NCBI GenBank assembly: GCA_946491915.1
Contig: CAMLYR010000024.1
Span: forward strand, 1 to 18,114
Reading direction: 5' to 3'
DNA from: an uncultured Clostridium sp.
GTDB lineage: Bacteria > Bacillota_A > Clostridia > TANB77 > CAG-508
Length of the DNA: 18,114 bases
Shown: in pieces, positions 7,909 to 15,800 of the stretch
Layout of the letters: every line of letters starts with the position of its first letter
How positions within the stretch are numbered: the first letter of the stretch is position 1
Translations under genes and position numbers: made by a program
Notes under the pieces: generated by a model
Told to the model about the DNA's origin: nothing
The model's database searches: none
The model's input: the letters and a program-made list of their open reading frames with translations, nothing else

Positions 7909-9153
7909 TTAATATTTTCCCACTAATACTGATGCCATATTTCCCGCAAAAGCAAAAGAATTGGAAATGAATGCATCATAAGATCTTGACTTTTCCTTAC
8001 TGTCTACTAATTCTAATTTTTTCGTATCAAAATCTATAGCTTCATTAACGGAAATTGAGAGTGGCATTCTTCCATCTACCAATCCCTTTAATGAACAAAT
8101 AAACTCCAATGCTCCACTAGCTCCTAAGCAATGACCAATCATTGACTTTGTTGATGAGAAATATATTTTATTCATGTTTTTATATTTCAAAAACTGTTCC
8201 ATTCCCCTGATTTCCATAGAATCATTAATTACTGTTCCTGTTCCGTGAGTGTTAATATATAAGCACTCTGACCTTTCAATTGCATTATTCTTATTTAGAA
8301 TATCCATGATTCTTTTTACTCCATTTCCTGATGGTTCAGGTGAAGTTACATGATAGCCTTCGTTCAAAGTTGCATAGCCTAAAATTCTACCGTAAATCTT
8401 AGCGTTTCTTTTTTTAGCATACTTTTCACTTTCTAAAAGAATAAAACCAGCACCTTCCCCTATGGTAATACCCGTTCTATTTTTATCAAAAGGTTTACAG
8501 GGTTCGACACTCATATTATTAAGAACTGTAAAACCAGCCAAACTTAAATCACTCAGCACTTCAATTCCGCCAATAACAGCTATATCTATTTTCCCAAGTT
8601 CTATAAGTCTTGCCGCATCTACAATAGCAGCAGTACTTGATGCGCATGCAACATTGGATGATAATACAGCACCGCAAATTCCCAATCTATCAGCAAAATA
8701 CAAATAAGCGTCTGAAGAATTAAAGTCTAATTTATTCATATTATTTTTCTTAAAATTACTTAATTCATACTTACACCCTTCAATATTATGATAATTTTTT
8801 TCTCTCATCTGCGGTTCCAGTCGCAAACTTCCTAAATTTGCAGTTGCCATAAATAATATAGCTCTATCATCAAGTGCCTTAATATCATATTTACTAATTT
8901 CGGCATCAATAAGCATTTCATCGCAAGCCATTGTACCAATAGTCTTGAATTTTGATTCCCATCTTAATTTTTCATTCAACTTAACCTCACCAACATATTT
9001 GGTCATGTATTTGAACTCTTTCATTATGGGAGACTCGGTTATTCCTGATACACCTTCAACACAACTTGAATAGAATTCAGAAACATTTAAACCATTCGCA
9101 GCAACAGCACCTATACCGGTAATTACCACACTGTTTTTTTTTATTTTACACAT
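7909..9153 (-). CDS. Beta-ketoacyl-ACP synthase, FabF/KS-alpha type
   Basis: 414 residues from the ATG at 9153, chosen over upstream in-frame codons because GTGAGAAAG precedes it and it overlaps the ACP stop by 8 bases. The catalytic triad is intact: Cys170 in NVACASSTAA, His303 in NTHGTGTV and His341 in KSMIGHCLGASG, with Lys336 in place. GEGAGFILLE is the usual glycine-rich element. It catalyses decarboxylative condensation of malonyl-ACP with the growing chain, most likely as a heterodimer with the CLF encoded two genes later. Immediate coupling to the ACP gene suggests the encoded ACP is its partner. No malonyl transferase is visible, so malonyl-ACP presumably comes from host FabD. Confidence 0.94.
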   Translation of the reverse strand: MCKIKKNSVVITGIGAVAANGLNVSEFYSSCVEGVSGITESPIMKEFKYMTKYVGEVKLNEKLRWESKFKTIGTMACDEMLIDAEISKYDIKALDDRAILFMATANLGSLRLEPQMREKNYHNIEGCKYELSNFKKNNMNKLDFNSSDAYLYFADRLGICGAVLSSNVACASSTAAIVDAARLIELGKIDIAVIGGIEVLSDLSLAGFTVLNNMSVEPCKPFDKNRTGITIGEGAGFILLESEKYAKKRNAKIYGRILGYATLNEGYHVTSPEPSGNGVKRIMDILNKNNAIERSECLYINTHGTGTVINDSMEIRGMEQFLKYKNMNKIYFSSTKSMIGHCLGASGALEFICSLKGLVDGRMPLSISVNEAIDFDTKKLELVDSKEKSRSYDAFISNSFAFAGNMASVLVGKY

Positions 9154-9454
9154 CTTTCTCACGCTCCATAACATCATACACAGCTTCTGCTAATGTTCTG
9201 ATTGTTTTATAAGCTTCCTTCTGACTTTCAGGATCAATTTTAATTTTATACAAACCGTTAATTCCTGCCATTATTTCAAGAACGTCTACCGAATCAAGTC
9301 CTAAGGTCTCAATCTCATCGCTCTCTAAGTCTTCCAATTCAAAAATCAATACATCTTCATTAATCTCGCTTACCTCATATGGAAGCATTAATCTTGAAAT
9401 AAACATTTCTTTAAGCTCACTAATAATCTCATTGATTCGTTCTTCGTTTCTCAT
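9146..9454 (-). CDS. Acyl carrier protein
   Basis: About 102 residues from the ATG at 9454, which has AAAGGAG six bases upstream; an in-frame ATG at 9499 has no site and would add an unusual tail. ETLGLDSVDVLEI holds the phosphopantetheine attachment Ser55 in an LDSVD context. An acidic helix II follows, and the upstream helix I segment (about 5-25) is amphipathic. It is longer at the N-terminus than housekeeping AcpP (about 77). It should carry the growing acyl chain for the KS/CLF, KR and DH encoded next. It lies between the BtrH-like acyltransferase and the ketosynthase, which suggests the acyltransferase uses this ACP as donor. The PPTase at 1851-2474 probably activates it. Confidence 0.92.
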   Translation of the reverse strand: MRNEERINEIISELKEMFISRLMLPYEVSEINEDVLIFELEDLESDEIETLGLDSVDVLEIMAGINGLYKIKIDPESQKEAYKTIRTLAEAVYDVMEREKDV

Positions 9455-9500
9455 AAAACATACTCCTTTAAAATTTTTTATATTTTTATAAATTTCCAAC

Positions 9501-10574
9501 TCATAACATTATCATGCAATTTGCAGCTTTGTATTCAAAATCATAGATTTGCTTCAAGTAATTAATTAAACTTTTAGTTCTTTCAACTATACCGTCTTTT
9601 GAATAACGTAATTTGTACGATATATTTTTCCATATTTTTTCTGATTGTTCTAATGCCAAAACAATTGAATCAAGTTCTTCCTTTTGATATTTTTTAATAA
9701 TATCATACAGATATTGCAAATATAATGTTCTGAAACAGCTCCCATTTAATTCATCCTGCTGACGTACTATATAACAAATTCCACGTACCAGATAGTCAAG
9801 ATAGTAAAAATGATTTGTTGAATTTTTTTGGGCTTTAACCAGTATCCGCTCCATGAACTCTATCAGCTCTTTTAGTCCATGTAGGTCTCCGTTAGAACTT
9901 AATAATCTTTCTCCGAGTGCTCTAATTGCTTGCTCATGTCTTTCATATTTACTCAAATTATTACCCTGGTTGTCTATTTTTTTTATACTATACCATATTC
10001 CACGCTTTTCGTTAGAATTCTGTTTTTCAAACATAGCATTATACAATTCTATCATTGAAATTTCTTTTACTTCATTAAGTAAACTATCAACAACAAAAAG
10101 TCTTTTATTAAATATATCATAGCCTATAATTGTTATCATATGAAATTCATTATGAGTTCTATTCATACGCTTCAAATATGTCATATAGTATACATCACAT
10201 TGGACGAGTACAGGATTTCCTGTCTTGACACAATTTAGAATCTCCTGTTCAAACGGTACCTCCTCATTCATAATATTATTATTCTTTTCTATATAATGTT
10301 CTTGACAATGAATACCACATTGTTTACAAAATTCAAGTTCTGCATTAAAATCCCTTCCTTCAATACCAACTAAAGGGATATTTCCATATTGACACTCAAT
10401 AGTTGAAAATGCCAGACCTCTGCCAATACCAAAAATTTCTTGAACAGAATACTCAAAACCGTAATGGTCAAAAACCTGTTTGAATGCTTTAGTTCTACAA
10501 TCACCGTATTTTCTTTCAGAATATGTGATATTAAAAGGTATTATCATCAGACCCGAAATACAACCATTTAGCAT
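9501..10574 (-). CDS. BtrH-like (butirosin H N-terminal domain) acyltransferase, cysteine-peptidase fold
   Basis: About 357 residues from the ATG at 10574, which overlaps the ATPase stop by 7 bases. The N-terminal half matches the BtrH_N pattern: YGDCRTKAFKQVFDHYGFEYS (Cys26), EIFGIGRGLAF (47-56), a middle strand GNPVLVQCDVYYM, then EFHMITIIGYD with His145, and VVDS. Cys26 and His145 are the likely catalytic pair of a C39-like fold. In butirosin synthesis BtrH moves a gamma-glutamyl-AHBA group from an ACP onto an amine of the aminoglycoside. By analogy this protein could transfer an acyl or aminoacyl group from the neighbouring ACP or PCP to an amine acceptor. The C-terminal half (about 190-357) is helical and unassigned. 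The acceptor, perhaps the RiPP-like peptide, is inference. Confidence 0.75.
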   Translation of the reverse strand: MLNGCISGLMIIPFNITYSERKYGDCRTKAFKQVFDHYGFEYSVQEIFGIGRGLAFSTIECQYGNIPLVGIEGRDFNAELEFCKQCGIHCQEHYIEKNNNIMNEEVPFEQEILNCVKTGNPVLVQCDVYYMTYLKRMNRTHNEFHMITIIGYDIFNKRLFVVDSLLNEVKEISMIELYNAMFEKQNSNEKRGIWYSIKKIDNQGNNLSKYERHEQAIRALGERLLSSNGDLHGLKELIEFMERILVKAQKNSTNHFYYLDYLVRGICYIVRQQDELNGSCFRTLYLQYLYDIIKKYQKEELDSIVLALEQSEKIWKNISYKLRYSKDGIVERTKSLINYLKQIYDFEYKAANCMIML

Positions 10575-11230
10575 ATAACACCATCTTCTATACAAATTTT
10601 TCTATTTCCAATTTTACTATATTTTTCAGAATGAGTAACCATAACTATTGTTGTTTCCTTTTTAGCATGTATTTCAGATAACAGCTCCATAATATGTGCG
10701 GAAGTCTTTGAATCTAAATTTCCTGTTGGTTCGTCAGCAAAAATTATCTCTGGATTAGCGTACAGAGCCCTTGCAATTGCAACTCTTTGTTGCTGTCCAC
10801 CAGATAATTCATAAGGATATGATTTTTCGTATTTCTCAAGCCCCACCATTTTTAGGATCTCTTTGATTTTCTCTTTATCAATTTTATTTTTTTCTATTAA
10901 CTTAGGAAGCAATATATTGTCTATAACGTTCATTTCAGACAACAAATTATAAAATTGAAAAATAAAAGCCAACTTATTTCTTCTAAGAAGTGAAAGCTCT
11001 GTATCTCCCATCTTTGTAATATTTTCTTGTTCAATAAAAATATTACCTTCTGAAACAGGCTCCAATCCACTTAATAAATACAATAATGTACTTTTACCTG
11101 AACCTGATGGCCCAGTTATCGTTACAAAGTCACCTTTTTCTATTGTAAGATCAATACCTCTTATTACTTCGGTAACAACCGAACCTTTAATAAAGGTTTT
11201 TTTTAAATTTGATGCTTTAATTAATTCCAT
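10568..11230 (-). CDS. ABC transporter ATP-binding protein, LolD/MacB family
   Basis: About 220 residues from the ATG at 11230 (GGAG six bases upstream); an in-frame ATG at 11242 that overlaps the permease stop as TAATG is an equally readable alternative. Walker A GPSGSGKST (40-48), Q-loop FIFQFYNLL, signature LSGGQQQRVAIARAL, Walker B IIFADEPTGNLDS and H-loop VMVTHS are all present. This is the nucleotide-binding subunit for the FtsX-type permease encoded immediately upstream. Families of this type export peptides, lipopeptides or remove antimicrobials from the membrane (MacB, BceA-like). Here export of, or self-immunity to, the cluster product is the likely job. Confidence 0.94.
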   Translation of the reverse strand: MELIKASNLKKTFIKGSVVTEVIRGIDLTIEKGDFVTITGPSGSGKSTLLYLLSGLEPVSEGNIFIEQENITKMGDTELSLLRRNKLAFIFQFYNLLSEMNVIDNILLPKLIEKNKIDKEKIKEILKMVGLEKYEKSYPYELSGGQQQRVAIARALYANPEIIFADEPTGNLDSKTSAHIMELLSEIHAKKETTIVMVTHSEKYSKIGNRKICIEDGVIC

Positions 11231-11241
11231 ACTTTTCTCCA

Positions 11242-13698
11242 TTATCGTTTAATTTCCTCAATCAAATCCTCATTAACATTTCTACATGATCGTTTCGCTA
11301 AAATAATATTTATCATCGTCATAAATAAAATAATAATAAACAATCCTGCAAAAATATAAAGATTTATCTGTATTTGAACAGGAAGATCTACAAAACTTAA
11401 AAATATCTCCAATGGTTTTTTTAATACAAGTAATATTCCACCTCCAACAACATAGCTTAACAGGCTGATTATCATAACTTCTTTTCCCAAAATATTAAGA
11501 ATGTGTTTTTTATTATATCCCATAGATCCTAAGATAGCTAATTCCTTTTTACGCATAACATAACTCAACTTATAGTTACTGTATATACCTGTTATACTTG
11601 TAAAAGTAACAAGCAATGCAAATATTACAAAAAATGTAATTACCTGCATTCCATTAGTTATATCATTCTCTCTTATATTTGTCACATCTTTAAAAGTAAA
11701 ATCATTATCATATAAAATACCACTCACCTTATCTTCAAGCTTAGCTACGTTGTTTGATTTGAAATATATTCCGTTTAATATTGAACTGTCAAACATTTCT
11801 TTATCATATCTTGAAACATATACTAGATCCCCCAATTCCTGAAGTGACGATGTTGAAGCAACTATTTTGTACTTCTTTTGAAATTTACCGTCATCGAATT
11901 CTATTTCATCTCCAATCTCAAGACCATATCGTACCATCAAGATTTCACTCACTATTGCGTTATTATCGGAATTAAAACTTTTAGGTTCAAAGTCTTCTAA
12001 CCATTTTAAATGAAGGTTCATACATTCATTGTCGTATTCTATCGGATCATCAATACCAACCACTGCCACTCTACGACTATCGGAATTTACTTTTATTGTT
12101 CCACTGCCACGATGATATGTATAAATATATGACACTTCATTCAATGCCCTGATTTTTCCAATTTCAACATCAGATATTTCAACATCACTTTCGGTTCTGA
12201 GAAAAGCATCTACTTTATAATCTTTATAAAAACTTGTCATAGCACTAAGAACTGAGAAGATAAGCGTACCAATTATTATAACAAAAAGTGAAACAATTAT
12301 TGTAAGATTCAATGTCTTCCTTAAATAATAATTGCCTGCAACATTTTTAAGTGCAATCGTAAATGTTCCTCTTCTAACCATTTTTCTAATTTTTTCTGCA
12401 AACAATATGAACATAAATTTTACAGATTTGAACAAAGATAGAAAATACACTATACTTAGTCCAATTGACAAATACATACTCATCTTAATATTAGAATGAA
12501 ATACAATGCACAGTAAAATAAATATTAATACAAATATAATGTTGCGTTTTTCTACCTTAATAACTTTAAGTTCTGATGATGCATCCTCTAAAAGTAATTC
12601 CCGATCAGTTCTTCTAAATAATCTATTTAAAGGTTTAATAAAACTCAACTGACACATAATCACCATTACTATAAAGGTAAATAGCGCTGCGACAGTATAA
12701 TAAACAAGATCAAACCCCTTCAAGGGTTCTTTAAGACCAACCACAAATTTAGCTATACTATAAATCCCTAGTGTACCAACAATAATTGAAATAACAATTC
12801 CTTTTATTGCTAACTCAAACGCTAATTTCTTATATTGAAATCTAAGATTAGTTTTAGTATAACCAACACTTCTAAGAGCACCTATTTCTTTTGATTTTTC
12901 AATTACATATATTTTCCCCGAAGAACTAATCACATCATATGCAACTAATAATATGAATATAAAAATAAAGAATTCTACGCCATAATAGGTTATCATATTC
13001 TGAGAAATATATACCGGATCGATTGATTCGTTTATTTCCAAATCGGGGTATGTTTCTAAAAACCCATCTTTAAAATCAATCTCATCTTGGACATTATAAA
13101 GATATATTTCTGATGCCATCTTCTCACTGTTTTCTAACAGATCTCCGAAAATATTTTTGTTTATTATAATTAATTCTTCATTAGACTTTGCAAAATAATT
13201 ATCCTTAGGCGCAAACACAACCTTTAGTTCAAGTGTTACTCCTTTAAAACTTAATTCTACTGTATCATTTTCATTTAACTTTAATTTATCACATATTTTA
13301 GGTGAAACAATTATTTGTTTTTCATTTAACGAACTAGGATATTCGACATCTCCAGATTTTTTATATGTATCTCCGAATACATATAAAAACTTATTATAAT
13401 CCACTCCCCAGATATTGCATCCCAGATAATCACTTCCTGATGCTATCTTACCTCTAAGTGAAATTATTGGCAAACTTTCTGCTTCAATATTCCCGTCAAA
13501 TTCAAACAAATTTCCATCTTTACTCTTTACTACATACTCTGAACATCCTGCTTGAGTCTGACGTAAATCCTGCTTCATTGATTCTTCTAATAACGATAAC
13601 GCATTTATAGAAATAAAAATTATTATTGATGTTACAATTACTGCTATTAGACATAACGTTAATTTTGAATCTCTATTTTTAGAACATCTTTTTTTCAT
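11242..13698 (-). CDS. ABC transporter permease, two FtsX domains (MacB/BceB-like)
   Basis: 818 residues, starting 2 bases after the M50 gene. There is one N-terminal membrane helix (about 14-36), a roughly 190-residue extracytoplasmic region, then three helices (about 235-255, 290-312, 325-350) closing the first FtsX unit. Two helices follow (about 387-425), then a second FtsX unit: a helix near 462-490, a second extracytoplasmic region, and three helices (about 690-715, 740-760, 775-800). KEIGALRSVGYTKTNLRF and KELAILGSMGYNKKHIL are the two conserved coupling-helix segments that contact the ATPase. About ten helices and two large external domains resemble exporters of peptides or lipidic molecules rather than sugar or amino acid uptake systems. 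Confidence 0.9.
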   Translation of the reverse strand: MKKRCSKNRDSKLTLCLIAVIVTSIIIFISINALSLLEESMKQDLRQTQAGCSEYVVKSKDGNLFEFDGNIEAESLPIISLRGKIASGSDYLGCNIWGVDYNKFLYVFGDTYKKSGDVEYPSSLNEKQIIVSPKICDKLKLNENDTVELSFKGVTLELKVVFAPKDNYFAKSNEELIIINKNIFGDLLENSEKMASEIYLYNVQDEIDFKDGFLETYPDLEINESIDPVYISQNMITYYGVEFFIFIFILLVAYDVISSSGKIYVIEKSKEIGALRSVGYTKTNLRFQYKKLAFELAIKGIVISIIVGTLGIYSIAKFVVGLKEPLKGFDLVYYTVAALFTFIVMVIMCQLSFIKPLNRLFRRTDRELLLEDASSELKVIKVEKRNIIFVLIFILLCIVFHSNIKMSMYLSIGLSIVYFLSLFKSVKFMFILFAEKIRKMVRRGTFTIALKNVAGNYYLRKTLNLTIIVSLFVIIIGTLIFSVLSAMTSFYKDYKVDAFLRTESDVEISDVEIGKIRALNEVSYIYTYHRGSGTIKVNSDSRRVAVVGIDDPIEYDNECMNLHLKWLEDFEPKSFNSDNNAIVSEILMVRYGLEIGDEIEFDDGKFQKKYKIVASTSSLQELGDLVYVSRYDKEMFDSSILNGIYFKSNNVAKLEDKVSGILYDNDFTFKDVTNIRENDITNGMQVITFFVIFALLVTFTSITGIYSNYKLSYVMRKKELAILGSMGYNKKHILNILGKEVMIISLLSYVVGGGILLVLKKPLEIFLSFVDLPVQIQINLYIFAGLFIIILFMTMINIILAKRSCRNVNEDLIEEIKR

Positions 13699-13700
13699 TA

Positions 13701-14882
13701 TTAATTACTCTTTCCTATTCTGTATAAAGATTTTTTCTCAAGTAAATGTAAAAATATCATATAACTAGCAATAAAAAGCAATACTACCATATTACTGTAG
13801 TTTTTATCAACCTTTAAGACACTTATTATTCCAGCAAATTCTATACTTATCATAAAAACCATAACCAAAACAGATATAATTATGTAATTTCTCTCGCCTG
13901 AATCCAAGCTAAATAAAATTTTGGGTTCAGCGATTGCACAATGCATTTTCATTCGCATATTTGGATTCTTTTTCAATAAAGAAAAAATATAATACCCGTC
14001 ACTTAAATTCAATGGCCACAAATTTACTATTATAATTCTGATATTGGAAAGTGCCATAATTTTAAAAAAATCATTTTCAAATACTATATAGCTATTTAAA
14101 CAAGCAAATGTCAATAATAAATTCATATATACTCCTGCTAACAAAACAGAGCCTACTCCCTTTCGATCCAAAGTATAAATGTTTTTATTCTTGACATAAA
14201 ACATAGGAATAAACCCTAAGAAAAGAACAAATGAAAATCTATCCGGTTGTATTCCGTTTTTTAATCCAAGTAAAACGTGCCCTAGTTCATGAAAAAAAAA
14301 CATCAGAACCATCCCTACATTTACAAGCAAATAGCCAACAAGCACTTTTGATTTTGAATTACCTATCGATAATACTTTTTCAAAACTTATATTATCCAAC
14401 AGATTAAAATCACCTTGAATATTTAAAAACAAAAAAAGCACAATATTCATAATAACTATTATGTTTAACAAATGATAAATGGATTTTGCAATCGATTGTA
14501 CTTTTTCCTTGTTTTTCACTTTTTTGAACTTATATTTAATTATTGGAATAGAGTATCTATCTACCTCATTAAAACTCTTCTTACTGTTTGGTGGGGTTTT
14601 ATCAGCCAACATCGCTTTCTCATACAAAATTTTTACCACCGATAATACTTTTCTACAATCCACATTATAAATAGAAGCTATCTCTTCTAAAGAATGCTTT
14701 CCATCAAGCATATTAAATACTTTACTGAAAAATTCTTGTTGACTTGCAGAAATCATAAATTGTATATCTGTATCAGCGTCACCGATTATCCATTTCCCTT
14801 TTCCGTATACATCAAGATAAAGATCATTAAAGTATATTGTCTTTTTTAATACTGGTTTCCATTTCATTAATTCATTAGACAT
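13701..14882 (-). CDS. Membrane M50 (site-2 type) protease with N-terminal PqqD-like domain
   Basis: 393 residues from the ATG at 14882 (GGAAG upstream, abutting the stop of a remnant gene). Residues about 40-95 (MISASQQEFFSKVF...HSLEEIASIYNVDCRKV) look like a PqqD/RRE-type winged helix that binds RiPP leader peptides. HELGH at 198-202 in a membrane helix gives the zinc site, and NLWPLNLSDG (287-296) supplies the NxxPxxxxDG motif with the third ligand Asp295. Several further hydrophobic helices span 135-155, 180-205, 245-270, 330-352 and 360-382. Such PqqD-M50 proteins occur beside radical SAM peptide-modifying enzymes, for example YydH in the epipeptide operon. It is a candidate for leader removal or membrane processing of the peptide. 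Activity is inferred from intact motifs. Confidence 0.82.
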   Translation of the reverse strand: MSNELMKWKPVLKKTIYFNDLYLDVYGKGKWIIGDADTDIQFMISASQQEFFSKVFNMLDGKHSLEEIASIYNVDCRKVLSVVKILYEKAMLADKTPPNSKKSFNEVDRYSIPIIKYKFKKVKNKEKVQSIAKSIYHLLNIIVIMNIVLFLFLNIQGDFNLLDNISFEKVLSIGNSKSKVLVGYLLVNVGMVLMFFFHELGHVLLGLKNGIQPDRFSFVLFLGFIPMFYVKNKNIYTLDRKGVGSVLLAGVYMNLLLTFACLNSYIVFENDFFKIMALSNIRIIIVNLWPLNLSDGYYIFSLLKKNPNMRMKMHCAIAEPKILFSLDSGERNYIIISVLVMVFMISIEFAGIISVLKVDKNYSNMVVLLFIASYMIFLHLLEKKSLYRIGKSN

Positions 14883-15047
14883 TTACTCTTCCATTTCTAC
14901 TACAATATATTTATTTACAGCCAGTAAAGCATTATCCTTCTTGTTGCTTAAACTATATAATGATGGAGCAATAGGTAAATCATTTCCTTTCTTGGTCTTT
15001 GCGTCCGCAAAAAACTGATGACCAGTTCCTCCTTTACAGCGTTCATT
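14883..15047 (-). pseudogene. 3' remnant of an unidentified operon gene
   Basis: An open frame of 54 codons without a usable start codon ends in TAA at 14885-14883, directly against the ATG of the M50 gene (TAAATG). It reads GGTGHQFFADAKTKKGND, then LPIAPSLYSLSNKK and a tail ALLAVNKYIVVEMEE. The M50 ribosome binding site lies inside its last codons. Such precise abutment is what an operon gene would show, so this is probably the end of a gene truncated by the insertion-sequence debris upstream. I do not recognise the family; a second small peptide or a maturation partner of the radical SAM enzyme is possible. The exact junction with the transposase fragment is unclear. Confidence 0.45.
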
Positions 15048-15253
15048 TTATGCAGGTTGAATCGCCATAGGTGCATTCGTGTCACACCACAGTAGATTGA
15101 ATAGGCAATGAGTAAAACTGGTTTTAACCATTCTATAGAAAAACAAAGGAGCTTGTTCCTGCGTATCCAAAGGATGGAATAACCAAACTTATCATTCAAC
15201 ACGCTATTGACCAGTTCAATAGTGTCTCTATAACAGCAGAAAGTGTTGTACTT
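15048..15253 (-). pseudogene. Degenerate C-terminal transposase fragment (DDE type, tentative)
   Basis: An open frame without its N-terminus reads YRDTIELVNSVLNDKFGY, then ILWIRRNKLLCFSIEW and further hydrophobic segments, ending around LWRFNLHKMNAVKEE. The IE...VNS...FGY pattern resembles the end of DDE_Tnp_1-like transposases (IS5/IS1182-like), where an essential Glu lies in this helix. The frame is closed by a TGA just upstream and no start is credible. It is packed between the operon remnant and the IS110 fragment on the opposite strand. Family assignment is weak. Confidence 0.4.
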
Positions 15254-15255
15254 TC

Positions 15256-15714
15256 ATGAATGAGACTGCCTCTAAACTGCCGGATATCCGATTGTCATGC
15301 AGATGAAAGGGATTAGCTCATCACTTGGGCCGCAACTCATAGCTGAGAGATGTTACGCATTTCACTCGCAAAGACACAATCACAGCTTTTTCAGGCGTTA
15401 ATCCCGGTGTAAATGAATCTGGATCTTATAAACAGAAAAGTTTTCCTACTTCTAAAAGAGATTCCGCTGACCTTCGGAAGACACTTTATCAGTTAATGGA
15501 TGTTTTAGTCAAAACCAAACCTCAAGAGGATTCGGTTTATAAATTCCTTGATAAAAAGCGAGCTCAGGGCAAGCCTTACTATGTCAAAATGGCCGCTGGA
15601 GTTAACAAATCTTTGCGAATCTACTATGTCGGACGAAAGAATATCTTTCATCACTTCCAGAGTCTGAATAATTCCACAACACTTTTTCAGACCAGCGCAA
15701 ATGTGGTGGGCTAA
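15256..15714 (+). pseudogene. IS110-family transposase, C-terminal fragment with frameshifts
   Basis: Reading the plus strand in shifting frames gives MNETASKLPD, then YPIVMQMKGISSSLGPQLIAE, then DVTHFTRKDTITAFSGVNPG and an intact last frame running through SKRDSADLRKTL and KFLDKKRAQGKPYY to the TAA ending at 15714. This is the Transposase_20 region of IS110-type enzymes (LPEYPVVM...GPQLxAEIGD...F...AGxxPG...SKRG...LRK). Frame changes near 15283 and 15345 and the loss of the whole N-terminal DEDD domain make it non-functional. It points against the operon. It marks a past insertion between the radical SAM gene and the M50 gene. Confidence 0.85.
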
Positions 15715-15800
15715 TTTTTAATACTCGTTTTTCAACCCGTATAAAATTATCAATGTTCATCAATTTAGCCTTGACTTTTTATTTGCAGGCTTTTTTGAAT

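Noticed and set aside
14994..15015. The palindrome TTTGCGTCCGCAAA as an insertion-sequence terminal repeat
   Set aside because: It is short, lies inside the open remnant frame and has no partner copy at the other side of the debris.
14948..15202. An 84-residue minus-strand ORF starting with GTG
   Set aside because: Its first part is the transposase-like frame, but its last third is a shadow of the remnant gene frame that ends at the M50 start; no ribosome binding site supports a start, so it is not listed as one gene.
15496..15714. A 72-residue plus-strand ORF as an independent gene
   Set aside because: It is only the last frame of the frameshifted IS110 transposase fragment; homology continues upstream without a start.
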